A DNA stretch of 64,000 nucleotides from Acinetobacter amyesii. Lineage in GTDB: Bacteria > Pseudomonadota > Gammaproteobacteria > Pseudomonadales > Moraxellaceae. Numbering within the stretch: position 1 is the stretch's first letter; each line of letters starts with the position of its first letter. Where the stretch lies: NCBI RefSeq assembly GCF_002018365.1, contig NZ_MVKX01000003.1, positions 248,001-312,000 of the forward strand, read 5' to 3'. The notes below the pieces were generated by a model. That model made no database searches. It was not told the DNA's origin and worked only from the letters and a program-made list of their open reading frames with translations. This document shows, in pieces, positions 1 through 8,146 of the stretch. Both the position numbers and the translations under genes were made by a program.

Positions 1-247
1 ACAAGTAATTAAAGCATCGCATAGCTTTAACTTACTTGATGCACGTGGCGCGATTTCAGTAACTGAACGTCAACGTTATATTTTACGTGTACGTACATTG
101 GCTCGTGCTATTGCCCAAAGCTATGTCGCTGCGCGTGCGAAGCTTGGCTTCCCGATGGCAGAACCTGCTTTACGTGACGAAGTCCTTGCTCAACTCAAAG
201 CTCAAGTTGAAGCGGAAGCAAAAGTAGAATCTAAGGAGAGCAAATAA
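1..247 (+). CDS. glyQ: Glycine--tRNA ligase alpha subunit, 3' end only
   Basis: This is the C-terminal part of the catalytic alpha subunit of the heterotetrameric bacterial glycyl-tRNA synthetase, which charges tRNA-Gly in the cytoplasm. The reading frame is open from base 2 to the TAA at 245-247. The translation includes [20 protein letters not shown], a conserved GlyQ C-terminal stretch, and ends in an Ala/Glu/Lys-rich tail. The 5' part lies outside the window. Its stop codon overlaps the glyS start (TAATG), and the glyS ribosome binding site (AAGGAG, 233-238) lies inside its last codons, so the two subunits are translationally coupled. Confidence 0.95.
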   Translation, partial: QVIKASHSFNLLDARGAISVTERQRYILRVRTLARAIAQSYVAARAKLGFPMAEPALRDEVLAQLKAQVEAEAKVESKESK

Positions 248-2316
248 TGTCTAAACATACAGTATTGTTCGAGTTAGGCTGCGAAGAACTTCCACCAAAA
301 AGCTTAAAAAAATTACGTGATGCACTACATGCAGAAACGGTAAAAGGCTTAAAAGACGCAGGTCTAGCATTCGATTCAATCGAAGCTTATGCAGCACCAC
401 GCCGCCTTGCGCTTAAAATTGTGAATGTCGATGCTGCACAAGCCGACACACAAAAACGTTTTGATGGCCCTGCGAAACAAGCAGCGTTTGATGCCGAAGG
501 CAAACCGACCAAAGCACTTGAAGGCTTTATGCGCGGTCAAGGCATTACGGTTGATCAAGTATCAACTTTCCAAGCAGGTAAAGTTGAAAAAGTGTGCTAC
601 TTAAAAGATGTAAAAGGTCAAAGCCTTGATGTTTTACTTCCACAAATTTTACAAGCCGCTTTAGACAACTTGCCAATTGCAAAACGCATGCGTTCTGCTG
701 CAAGCCGTACTGAGTTTGTACGTCCTGTAAAATGGGTTGTGTTGTTGAAAGACAGTGATGTGATTGAAGCAACGATTCAGGATCACCAAGCAGGCAACGT
801 GACTTATGGTCACCGTTTCCATGCCCCTGAAGCAATCACACTTGCAAATGCCGATGCTTATCTTGATGCCCTTCGTACTGCAAAAGTGATTGCAAACTTT
901 GAAGAGCGCCAAGCAATCATCGACCAACAAGTGAAAGCTTTGGCTGATGAAGTGAATGCCATTGCGATTGTTCCTGCGGACTTACGTGACGAAGTAACAG
1001 CATTGGTTGAATGGCCAGTTGCGCTTCGTGCAAGCTTTGAAGAACGCTTCCTTGCAGTGCCTCAAGAAGCACTCATCACGACGATGCAGGACAACCAAAA
1101 GTACTTCTGCTTAGTGAATAGCGACAATAAACTGCAACCGTACTTCATTACTGTGTCAAACATTGAGTCGAAAGATCCTTCTCAAATTATTGAAGGTAAT
1201 GAAAAAGTTGTTCGTCCACGTTTGTCAGATGCTGAATTCTTCTTCCTACAAGATCAAAAGCAACCGCTTGCATCTCGTAAAGAGAAACTTGCAAACATGG
1301 TCTTCCAAGCAGAACTTGGCACACTATGGAATAAGTCTGAACGTATCGCGACTTTGGCTGTTGCACTTTCTGCAATCACTGGTGCAAACCCAGCAGATGC
1401 TGAAAAAGCAGCGCTCCTTGCAAAATGCGACTTAACCTCTGAACTTGTGGGTGAATTCCCTGAGCTTCAAGGTATTGCGGGTACATACTACGCACGTATT
1501 GAAGGCGAAAATGATGAAGTTGCTGAATCTTTAGGTGAACAATACTTACCTAAATTTGCAGGTGACGTTTTACCAAAAACTAAGACCGGTACAACGCTTG
1601 CGCTTGCAGACCGTTTAGATACGCTCACAGGTATTTTTGGTATTGGTCAGGCGCCTACAGGTTCTAAAGACCCGTTTGCATTACGTCGTTCTGCAATTGG
1701 TATCTTGCGTCTTGTGACTGAAAATGATTTAGACGTTTCGATTGAAGACCTAATCAAACTTGCACTTGCTGCTTATGGCGATGTATTAAAAGATCACGAT
1801 AAAACTTTAGCGGATGCTGTTGCATTCCTTGAAGGTCGTTACCGTGCGAAATACGAAGACCAAGGCGTGGCTGTAGATGTGATTCAAGCCGTTCAAGCAC
1901 TTTCTCCAAAATCGCCACTTGATTTTGATAAACGTGTAAATGCGGTAAATCATTTCCGTGACTTACCCGAAGCTGCTGCGCTTGCTGCTGCAAACAAACG
2001 TGTTGCAAACATTCTTGCAAAAGAAGCTGCTCCTGAAGGAAATGTCGTTGAAGCAAACTTGGTTGAAGATGCTGAAAAAGCATTGTTCGCTGAACTTGCG
2101 AAAATCACACCTGTGGTTGAGCCGTTATTTGCTGCGAAAGATTACACTGCTGCGTTGTCTGCACTTGCTGCACTTCGTGCGCCTGTTGATGCGTTCTTTG
2201 ACGGTGTGATGGTGATGGCAGATGATAGCGAGCTAAAAGCGAACCGTTTACGTATGCTTGCACAGCTTCGTGACTTGTTCACGAAAGTGGCTGATATTTC
2301 GGTGCTTCAACACTAA
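247..2316 (+). CDS. glyS: Glycine--tRNA ligase beta subunit
   Basis: This encodes the 689-residue beta subunit of the alpha2beta2 glycyl-tRNA synthetase, which binds tRNA-Gly and is needed for aminoacylation. The length matches the family. Recognisable stretches are the N-terminal [14 protein letters not shown], the central [20 protein letters not shown] and TMQDNQKYF, and the C-terminal [11 protein letters not shown] followed by [13 protein letters not shown]. The start overlaps the glyQ stop by one base and has the AAGGAG site upstream. A strong intrinsic terminator follows, so glyQ-glyS form a two-gene unit that ends here. Confidence 0.97.
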   Translation: MSKHTVLFELGCEELPPKSLKKLRDALHAETVKGLKDAGLAFDSIEAYAAPRRLALKIVNVDAAQADTQKRFDGPAKQAAFDAEGKPTKALEGFMRGQGITVDQVSTFQAGKVEKVCYLKDVKGQSLDVLLPQILQAALDNLPIAKRMRSAASRTEFVRPVKWVVLLKDSDVIEATIQDHQAGNVTYGHRFHAPEAITLANADAYLDALRTAKVIANFEERQAIIDQQVKALADEVNAIAIVPADLRDEVTALVEWPVALRASFEERFLAVPQEALITTMQDNQKYFCLVNSDNKLQPYFITVSNIESKDPSQIIEGNEKVVRPRLSDAEFFFLQDQKQPLASRKEKLANMVFQAELGTLWNKSERIATLAVALSAITGANPADAEKAALLAKCDLTSELVGEFPELQGIAGTYYARIEGENDEVAESLGEQYLPKFAGDVLPKTKTGTTLALADRLDTLTGIFGIGQAPTGSKDPFALRRSAIGILRLVTENDLDVSIEDLIKLALAAYGDVLKDHDKTLADAVAFLEGRYRAKYEDQGVAVDVIQAVQALSPKSPLDFDKRVNAVNHFRDLPEAAALAAANKRVANILAKEAAPEGNVVEANLVEDAEKALFAELAKITPVVEPLFAAKDYTAALSALAALRAPVDAFFDGVMVMADDSELKANRLRMLAQLRDLFTKVADISVLQH

Positions 2317-2332
2317 GTTTAAGCATTAATTA

Positions 2333-2358
2333 AAAACCCGCTTTAAAGCGGGTTTTTT
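2333..2358 (+). terminator. Intrinsic terminator after glyS
   Basis: A perfect stem (ACCCGCTTT paired with AAAGCGGGT) is followed by a run of six T. It lies 16 bases after the glyS stop. The preceding A run would also let it work for minus-strand transcription. Confidence 0.9.
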
Positions 2359-2456
2359 AATATCAATCAATGTTAAATTACTTTAAAATTATCATCTTAA
2401 CTAATACTTAAATTACTACCAGAACCAATTTATACAAATAAAGTCGAGGGGGAAAA

Positions 2457-3119
2457 ATGTCTGATAAAAGTTTGACTGAGCGTAAAATTTTGGAAGTTCT
2501 TGATTGGACTTACGATAAGGTTTTAGAAGGTGGAATGGGGATTGATTCAGCTCAAGATCTTGCTGAATCTTACTTAAAGGAAAAAGGCTCCTTAGAGGAG
2601 CAAATTAACTCCTTAATCAGATGGCAAAACACTAAATCAGCCACTTCTGGCTTCCTTACAGGCGTTGGAGGTTTGGCTACAATGCCTATTGCTGTACCTG
2701 CAAACTTTGCTAGTGTTATGTTTGTACAAATTCGTATGACTGCAGCAATTGCCTATATGTGTGGTTATGATATTAAGGATGACCAAGTCAAAACTTTTGT
2801 ATATGCATGCCTTACAGGGAATGCCATCAAAGATATGCTTAAAGACGTGGGTATTATTATTGGGACTAAACTAACTAAAAATATTATTCAAAATATATCT
2901 GGTAAAGTTATAACTGACATTAACAAACGTGTAGGGTTCAGACTACTAACAAAATTTGGTACAAAAGGAGCTATCAACTTAGGCAAAGCAATTCCTTTGG
3001 TTGGTGGTTTGATTGGTGGTACTGTTGATGGCATATCTACTAATATAGTAGGTAATACAGCACGTGACCTATTTTCTCCTAATGCTACTTGGTCTTCAAA
3101 TATGAGAGATGTAAGCTAA
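2457..3119 (+). CDS. EcsC family protein
   Basis: This 220-residue protein resembles the EcsC family, whose biochemical role is poorly defined. It has the typical pattern: a helical N-terminus, then a hydrophobic Gly/Pro-containing region with GFLTGVGGLATMPIAVPANF around residues 65-85, then VQIRMTAAIAYMCGYD. A second hydrophobic glycine-rich stretch (IPLVGGLIGGTVDGI) lies near the C-terminus. There is no cleavable signal peptide, and the hydrophobic parts suggest peripheral or monotopic membrane association. A clear GGGGG-type ribosome binding site (GAGGGGGA) precedes the ATG. It is a single gene between the glyS terminator and a gene-free stretch. Confidence 0.75.
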   Translation: MSDKSLTERKILEVLDWTYDKVLEGGMGIDSAQDLAESYLKEKGSLEEQINSLIRWQNTKSATSGFLTGVGGLATMPIAVPANFASVMFVQIRMTAAIAYMCGYDIKDDQVKTFVYACLTGNAIKDMLKDVGIIIGTKLTKNIIQNISGKVITDINKRVGFRLLTKFGTKGAINLGKAIPLVGGLIGGTVDGISTNIVGNTARDLFSPNATWSSNMRDVS

Positions 3120-3498
3120 CTTTTTACCTCCCTGTATTCATTTTTGTACACCCATTTACAAAAAATTGAATATAGGGATATTTCTGACTTCAGACCCACC
3201 TTTTATAAAAAATCTAACTATACATAACACACCCTATATTTGATTCATAGCGCATCTTTCTCAAACACTCATTAAGCTCTTAATAAACCCAAAAGCTCAA
3301 CACGCTATTTAGCATTATGTTTTAGCTATGAAGTGATCACCATTAACACATGGTTTTACATCAAATAAAAAGCATCAAAATGAGATCAATCCACCGATCC
3401 GTAAAATCGAATGGCATGAATATCTTAGACCGAAACCTTAAGCCTATAGCCAATTTTCACCCAATTCCCTATACTCAAACCAACAACACTCAACAAGA
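3120..3498. other. Gene-free stretch, 379 bases
   Basis: AT-rich sequence between the EcsC-like gene and the lipoprotein gene. I see no convincing ORF, terminator or strong promoter. It should contain the promoter of the lipoprotein gene; CTATACT near 3469-3475 could be a -10 box, but no good -35 box accompanies it. Confidence 0.5.
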
Positions 3499-3897
3499 AT
3501 GAAACTTATGAAATTGAAAGCATTCCTTTTGACTGGTCTTGCGGGTCTAACACTTTCTGCATGTACATCTGCACCAACAATTCCACAACTTGAAACAGGT
3601 GTATTACAAGAAGTTCAAAACATTGATGTCTACCCAGATACTACGGATAACAAAGCAAAACTAACTAAATTTGTAGATAAATGCGTGATTGAATTTACAG
3701 GCAATTTAGAAGAAGCAAAATCGGTTGAACAATGGTCATTTAAAGGCTTAACCCTCATTTCAGGTGGTACAGCAACCTTTGCTAAAGACGGCACAAGTTC
3801 AGCGCACAATTTTGATTTAAATGCAGCGGATGTACAGAAAAACTTCCTTGCATTACGTGGTCATTTTGCAAAAGATGCGCTTACACAATGTGAATAA
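3499..3897 (+). CDS. Small putative lipoprotein
   Basis: This 132-residue protein begins with a lipoprotein signal peptide: a Lys-containing N-terminus, a hydrophobic core and the lipobox LSAC, with the predicted lipidated Cys near residue 22. The mature part is about 110 residues, soluble and acidic, and has two more cysteines (in DKCVIEF and at the C-terminal TQCE) that could form a disulfide. I do not recognise a named domain. An in-frame ATG at 3508 is an alternative start; neither start has a strong ribosome binding site. A terminator follows at once, so the gene is probably monocistronic. Confidence 0.7.
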   Translation: MKLMKLKAFLLTGLAGLTLSACTSAPTIPQLETGVLQEVQNIDVYPDTTDNKAKLTKFVDKCVIEFTGNLEEAKSVEQWSFKGLTLISGGTATFAKDGTSSAHNFDLNAADVQKNFLALRGHFAKDALTQCE

Positions 3898-3904
3898 ATA
3901 ATAA

Positions 3905-3942
3905 AAACCATATCTCCAAAATGGAGGTATGGTTTCATTTTT
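3905..3942 (+). terminator. Intrinsic terminator after the lipoprotein gene
   Basis: A 14-bp stem with one G-T pair (AAACCATATCTCCA with TGGAGGTATGGTTT) has a three-base loop and is followed by a T-rich tract. It starts eight bases after the stop codon. Confidence 0.8.
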
Positions 3943-4248
3943 CCTTGAATCTTGAACAATAATTCTTCAAACCCATAATTTTTTATGATGAAGATCGTAA
4001 CTAGAACCACACCACAGCAACGCGCAAAACACATATAAGCCTCTGTATTTTCATAAAATTACAATACTGCGTCAACTTAACCAAGTTTCCACACTTCAAA
4101 CTTCCGCGTATCTGAGCTGTTATTGCATTGTGTGACTTATCGCACAAAACCACTTTTTGCTTTTTTTTACTCTTAAGATGTCCTCTGCTCCAAAAGCGCA
4201 AATGCTGAGTGCAACAGCAGCGTTCAATAAAAGAGGACAAATGCAAAG
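3943..4248. other. Gene-free stretch upstream of the helical secreted protein gene
   Basis: About 300 bases with no supported gene. It holds a CRP-like half-palindrome (TGTGACTTATCGCACA, 4131-4146) and a T-rich tract (4154-4169). An open frame on the minus strand here lacks start signals and protein-like composition. Confidence 0.45.
4131..4146. promoter_or_regulatory. Candidate CRP/Vfr-like operator
   Basis: TGTGA-N6-GCACA differs at one position from the TGTGA-N6-TCACA pattern bound by CRP/Vfr-type regulators. It lies 103 bases before the start codon at 4249, a plausible activator position. This rests only on the motif. Confidence 0.3.
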
Positions 4249-4896
4249 ATGAAACCTTTATTTAAAACAACACTGATCACAGCAGCATTATTCGCAACCA
4301 CTCCACTATTTGCGAACACCGCAGTAGAAGCCAATGCGAAAGTTGAAACACAGCAACCGTCTGTACTGCAAAATCTAAAACAAGACATTAATCAGTCTGC
4401 GCATACAGCCGGTGACAAAATTGAAAAAGGCGTCGATAAGACCAAAACATTCACCCAAGAAAAATGGCAAGACACCAAAGAATTCAGTGCAGACAAAAAG
4501 CAAGATACTAAAAATAAATGGGCTGACCTAAAACAGTCTAAAGATGAAAAATCAGATACAGCTAAAGCCAAGATCGATGCCAAAGCTGAGCAAAACAAAG
4601 CCAAGCTTGATGAGCGTAAAGCACAGCTCGATGAAAAAGCTGCAAAAGACAAAGCAAAACTCGATGAACGTAAAAGCAATGTCGACAACAAAGTTGATCA
4701 AACCAAGAGCTATTTAGGTGAAAAAGCTCAGGAAGGTCGCCATTTTGCCAGTGAAAAATGGCAACAAACCAAAGCGAATTTCCAAAAAGGTCAAGAAGCC
4801 AATGTGAGTGGCAGTAGCAATGTACAGTTGCAAACGCCTGTCGCACAAGCTGAAATTCATAGCTCACATGAAGCCAGCTTAGGCGCTCACAAATAA
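4249..4896 (+). CDS. Secreted Lys/Asp/Ala-rich helical repeat protein
   Basis: This 215-residue protein has a signal peptide cleaved near LFANTA (about residue 22), so it is exported to the periplasm or beyond. The mature part is almost all charged helix without hydrophobic segments. It contains imperfect repeats: DKTKTFTQEKWQDTK recurs as GRHFASEKWQQTK, and KAKLDERKAQLDEKAAKD is followed by KAKLDERKSNVDNK. Composition and 11-residue periodicity recall LEA-like or apolipoprotein-like amphipathic helices. I recognise no catalytic domain. AGAGGA lies 11 bases before the ATG. The next gene encodes a similar secreted helical protein. A role in envelope stress is only a guess. Confidence 0.7.
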   Translation: MKPLFKTTLITAALFATTPLFANTAVEANAKVETQQPSVLQNLKQDINQSAHTAGDKIEKGVDKTKTFTQEKWQDTKEFSADKKQDTKNKWADLKQSKDEKSDTAKAKIDAKAEQNKAKLDERKAQLDEKAAKDKAKLDERKSNVDNKVDQTKSYLGEKAQEGRHFASEKWQQTKANFQKGQEANVSGSSNVQLQTPVAQAEIHSSHEASLGAHK

Positions 4897-4931
4897 GTAA
4901 ACTGGCTTTCATACCCTCTCCTCCAGAGAGT

Positions 4932-4959
4932 AGGCTCACCCTTCGGTGGGCCTTTTTTT
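4932..4959 (+). terminator. Intrinsic terminator
   Basis: The hairpin AGGCTCACC-CTTC-GGTGGGCCT is followed by a run of seven T, 35 bases after the stop of the helical repeat protein gene. Confidence 0.85.
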
Positions 4960-5045
4960 GCCTTATGCAAAATACAAACATGTACAAAGCTGTCATTTGC
5001 TGTATTGATTTTGCTACGGCAAGTTTTTTTCGCTGCAATTTTTCC

Positions 5046-5051
5046 TATAAT
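5046..5051 (+). promoter_or_regulatory. Candidate -10 box (TATAAT)
   Basis: A perfect TATAAT lies 52 bases before the GTG start of the next gene. No good -35 box sits at the right distance, so the promoter call is tentative. Confidence 0.45.
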
Positions 5052-5103
5052 GCGTTAAAACCATTCATCAGATAGAAAATCTATAAAATTCAGAGGTGAA
5101 GCT

Positions 5104-5646
5104 GTGAAGATTTCATTAAAAGCAACGTTATGCCTAAGCTTAATATTCACGACACCCATGCTTTGGGCACAAGATAACACAGCAGCGCAAAGTACTGAGC
5201 AACAAGCGAAAAAGCCTGTGAGCCCTTATGGTGATAATCCAAATTTATTGCATGTTTGGGCCTATAAAGCCCAAGAAGGCGTGGTCGGTGCTGCTAAAAA
5301 TATTGGCGAAATGACTGAACGTGGGATTTCTAAAATTAAGCCTTCGGTTGACCAAGCTTGGGACAATACAAAAACTGCTACACAAAATACAGTACAACAG
5401 GTTGATCAGGGCGCACAGCAAGCCACCCAAAACGTCAATGAAAAATTGAAGCAAACCCGTGAAAATATCACAGGCAAAACCAGCCAACCTGCGCCCATTA
5501 GCCAACAGTCGTTGAGTGAACCGTCTTCAGGTAATACGATTAATACGGCTCCAAGCAACAATGCGGGGCAAAATAACAATCAATATCCACAAAGTAGTTA
5601 TCCATCGAGTTCGACGTCTACGACGTATCCAGTGACTGATTTATAA
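5104..5646 (+). CDS. Secreted Gln/Asn-rich protein with central amphipathic helix
   Basis: This 180-residue protein begins with a GTG codon after a good ribosome binding site (AGAGGTG, 5092-5098). A signal peptide ends near MLWAQDN (about residue 22). Residues 50-125 form a likely amphipathic helix with repeated Gln/Thr/Asn/Val units (NTVQQVDQGAQQATQNVNEK). The last 55 residues are low-complexity Ser, Asn, Gln, Pro and Tyr, probably disordered. No named domain is recognised. It follows a related-looking secreted helical protein, but a terminator and a -10 box between them suggest separate transcription. Confidence 0.65.
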   Translation: MKISLKATLCLSLIFTTPMLWAQDNTAAQSTEQQAKKPVSPYGDNPNLLHVWAYKAQEGVVGAAKNIGEMTERGISKIKPSVDQAWDNTKTATQNTVQQVDQGAQQATQNVNEKLKQTRENITGKTSQPAPISQQSLSEPSSGNTINTAPSNNAGQNNNQYPQSSYPSSSTSTTYPVTDL

Positions 5647-5662
5647 TTTAACACCACATTTA

Positions 5663-5689
5663 AAAGCTCAACTTTGGTTGGGCTTTTTT
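5663..5689 (+). terminator. Intrinsic terminator
   Basis: Stem AAGCTCAAC paired with GTTGGGCTT (one G-T pair), followed by a run of six T, 17 bases after the stop codon. Confidence 0.8.
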
Positions 5690-5757
5690 AAAAACAAAAT
5701 TGAATGCTTTTGGTCTTTGGCCTATGCCTATAAAAACAATGAATTAATGAGAAAAAA

Positions 5758-6267
5758 ATGCGAATTTTATTTGGTATCTTGCTTGGCATTCTGCTCTGTG
5801 TTGGCTCTGTGATTGGCTTACAACGTTTTCCACAATTGTTGAAAAGTTATCCACAGTTGCAGACTATTTTTCCCCAATTGTACGATTCATACCAATATAA
5901 CCATGACGCCGAAGGTAAATTATTACAAACCTTAGAGATGCTAGATGACGAAGAATACAAATCGACTGAAGGCAATGAAGCGACGTTGTATCAACTTGAT
6001 GGTCAATGCAAAATTAATCTTTATCTTTTTGGAGAATCCAATCAATCCCTAACAAGTTATTATTTTCACAATGATCAGATTTTACGTGCCTATGAGACAA
6101 ATTTGATCTACCCAAATGGTGGCTTTAATCCTGTACCCAATACCAAAGAGCCTTTTAAACTCGAAAAAAGTTATTTACGAATCATGATGCCAAACAGTAT
6201 CAAGACTGAACTTGAATTTGAGCGGATCAAAAATCATTTCAATGCTAAATTTTTAAAAAAATGCTGA
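5758..6267 (+). CDS. Uncharacterised membrane-anchored or secreted protein
   Basis: This is a 169-residue protein with a hydrophobic N-terminus (MRILFGILLGILLCVGSVIG) that acts as a signal peptide or a membrane anchor. Just after it come three spaced copies of the tripeptide PQL within about 25 residues. The rest is soluble and mixed alpha/beta, with one Cys in DGQCKINLYLFG and a C-terminal KKC. I do not recognise the family. A weak ribosome binding site (TGAGAA) precedes the ATG. It converges with the minus-strand gene at 6298. Confidence 0.6.
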   Translation: MRILFGILLGILLCVGSVIGLQRFPQLLKSYPQLQTIFPQLYDSYQYNHDAEGKLLQTLEMLDDEEYKSTEGNEATLYQLDGQCKINLYLFGESNQSLTSYYFHNDQILRAYETNLIYPNGGFNPVPNTKEPFKLEKSYLRIMMPNSIKTELEFERIKNHFNAKFLKKC

Positions 6268-6297
6268 AATTTAACTATTAAATTAAGCATTAATGCA

Positions 6298-6729
6298 TTA
6301 AGCAGTAGGCTTGAGATATCGCCTACGTACAAACGATGCTGTACAGATTTGAATAAGCATCAACAGGCAAAATGGATAGTCAACCCAGACTGATAAATGA
6401 TCAATATGAGCAACCTCTCCAAAGACAGAAAAATAGACCTGCCCCACAATAATAGGCACCACAACAAGCCATAGTCCCCAATACCAATAGCGATTCAAAA
6501 AATCAATAAGTGCTAAGACGAAATGCGCAATAAAAAATACCGAAACCAGCACAACTTGTAAGGTCGGCATGAATTTATGAACTTCAAAATCAGGGTTCTG
6601 CAATAAATAATTTTCACTGATATTTAGTACATAACTGTACCATGCCCAAGTGATGCATGCGGTAAAGAGAATCAGCATGCAAAATAATCTTAAACTTTTT
6701 TTATTGGCAAGATCGACCTGCATAGACAT
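6298..6729 (-). CDS. Four-helix integral membrane protein, function unknown
   Basis: This 143-residue protein has four predicted transmembrane segments: LFCMLILFTACITWAWYSYV, VVLVSVFFIAHFVLALIDFL, YWGLWLVVVPIIVGQVYFSV and FCLLMLIQICTASF. A basic N-terminus precedes the first helix and an RRRYLK tail follows the last. No catalytic motif is visible and I cannot name the family. It is transcribed in the same direction as the dehydrogenase gene upstream (ending 6780), with a 50-base gap, so co-transcription is possible. Confidence 0.6.
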   Translation of the reverse strand: MSMQVDLANKKSLRLFCMLILFTACITWAWYSYVLNISENYLLQNPDFEVHKFMPTLQVVLVSVFFIAHFVLALIDFLNRYWYWGLWLVVVPIIVGQVYFSVFGEVAHIDHLSVWVDYPFCLLMLIQICTASFVRRRYLKPTA

Positions 6730-6779
6730 CCCTATTTATATGGAGCTTTTTTCAAAAATAATATTCCTTAAACTCGATT

Positions 6780-7733
6780 TTAATTCACCTGTCGAATGAC
6801 CATCCCCGCTTTAAAGGCTTCTACATTTTCCACCAATTGCTGCACAATACGTTGTCGCGCATCGACGCTTCCCCATGCACTATGTGGGGTAATGATTAAA
6901 TTTGGAATACTTGGGTCGAGCAGCACATTGCCCTGCTTTGGTGGCTCAACCGTCAAGACATCGGTTGCTGCGCCTGCGATCGTTCCTGATTTTAATGCCT
7001 CGGCTAATGCCGATTCATTGACAACACCACCTCGTGCGCAATTGATCACAAAGGCCGATGCTTTCATTTGAGCCAAGCTTTCATGATTGAGTAAATCACG
7101 AGTTTCATCAGTTAAAGGGCAATGCAAACTCAGAAAATCGACCTGCGCTAACATCTCAGAAAATGCCACTCGCTCAGCCACCATAGGTCGATTCGGTAGC
7201 GCACCAATCATAATTTTCATGCCAAAAGCTTTAGCCAAATGTGCCACGGCTTGCCCCAATTCGCCATAGCCGACAATCCCCAAAGTCTTACCAGCCAACT
7301 CAATAATTGGAAAATCTAGTAAGCAGAACTGATCCGCTTTTTGCCAATCTCCCTCTTGAACCGCCCGATCATACTGTCGAAATGATGTCGCCAAGTTCAA
7401 CATTAACATCAAGGTATGCTGTGCGACTGCAGCGGTGCCATAAGCTTGGCAATTACACACCACGATTCCTTGTTGCTGTGCGTGTACAAGCTCAACGTTA
7501 TTGGTGCCAGTGGCAGAAATTAAGATCAGTTTTAATTGCGGATTGAGCTGCATGTGCTCAGCATTGATGTGTACTTTATTGCTGATAATCACATCAGCCC
7601 CTTGTATGCGCTGAACAACCTCTGTAGCCGTTGTTGCGGGATAGAGTATCAATTCATCAAACTGTGCTTCTAGTCCGCTAAAATCTAAGTCCTGTTTATC
7701 TAGAGACTGATAATCTAGAAATACCGCTTTCAT
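6780..7733 (-). CDS. D-2-hydroxyacid dehydrogenase (glycerate/hydroxypyruvate type)
   Basis: This 317-residue NAD(P)-dependent enzyme interconverts 2-oxoacids and D-2-hydroxyacids. The sequence is closest in style to glycerate dehydrogenase/hydroxypyruvate reductase (HprA), but substrate cannot be proven by eye. The Rossmann motif GYGELG is at 155-160. The catalytic triad fits Arg234 (in NCARGG), Glu263 (in TVEPP) and His284 (in TPHSAWGS). Length is normal for the family. The protein is cytoplasmic. The ATG lies just before a G+C-rich stretch with GGAAG-like sequence as a possible ribosome binding site. Confidence 0.88.
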   Translation of the reverse strand: MKAVFLDYQSLDKQDLDFSGLEAQFDELILYPATTATEVVQRIQGADVIISNKVHINAEHMQLNPQLKLILISATGTNNVELVHAQQQGIVVCNCQAYGTAAVAQHTLMLMLNLATSFRQYDRAVQEGDWQKADQFCLLDFPIIELAGKTLGIVGYGELGQAVAHLAKAFGMKIMIGALPNRPMVAERVAFSEMLAQVDFLSLHCPLTDETRDLLNHESLAQMKASAFVINCARGGVVNESALAEALKSGTIAGAATDVLTVEPPKQGNVLLDPSIPNLIITPHSAWGSVDARQRIVQQLVENVEAFKAGMVIRQVN

Positions 7734-7816
7734 GGCTGCTTCCCTTCTGGCCGATTATAAAGATTCGATTGTGAATGATTAAAACCTGTGATGCACCAAA
7801 GTGCAATCGAACAGCA

Positions 7817-7846
7817 TATAAAAAAACCCGCTATTTCGCGGGTTTA
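7817..7846 (-). terminator. Intrinsic terminator overlapping the stop codon of the small membrane protein gene
   Basis: Stem AAACCCGC paired with GCGGGTTT (7824-7831 and 7838-7845), with the minus-strand T run at 7817-7823. The TAG stop of the gene at 7831 lies at the stem/loop edge, so the last codons form half of the stem. Confidence 0.8.
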
Positions 7847-8037
7847 TCGAGATGATGTTGCAGTGAATTTCGAATTTTGAGTATGACATAAATGGTCAGT
7901 ATCGTAAGTAACAACATACTGCTGCTAAAAATCAGTATGCTTGAACTAACCCCCTGTGCATAGGCTGAACCCATGGTCAGCACTAAGATGAATAATACAG
8001 CAAGCATCTGCGTTGAATGCATACTGATACCCCTCAT
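7831..8037 (-). CDS. Small two-helix membrane protein, function unknown
   Basis: This 68-residue protein has two hydrophobic segments: LAVLFILVLTMGSAYAQG, which could also act as a signal peptide, and SILIFSSSMLLLTILTIYVI. A short charged tail follows (KIRNSLQHHLDKPAK). An internal Met at codon 6 is an alternative start. The terminator stem uses its last codons, which supports its being a real transcribed gene. No family is recognised. Confidence 0.5.
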   Translation of the reverse strand: MRGISMHSTQMLAVLFILVLTMGSAYAQGVSSSILIFSSSMLLLTILTIYVILKIRNSLQHHLDKPAK

Positions 8038-8146
8038 ATTCCTTATGATGTTTTGGGCAGTATGATTGTTTTTTATACTACCTTTCTCTCATCATAATCC
8101 CTTCCTACAAATTAGCAAGCTTTGGATTTTCAAACAAATGCCGAGC

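Noticed and set aside
4001..4246. 81-codon open frame on the minus strand
   Set aside because: No ribosome binding site, unusual composition and location in the promoter region of the plus-strand gene at 4249; probably chance.
4562..5038. 158-codon minus-strand frame across the helical repeat protein gene
   Set aside because: It is antisense to a gene with signal peptide and ribosome binding site, and crosses its terminator.
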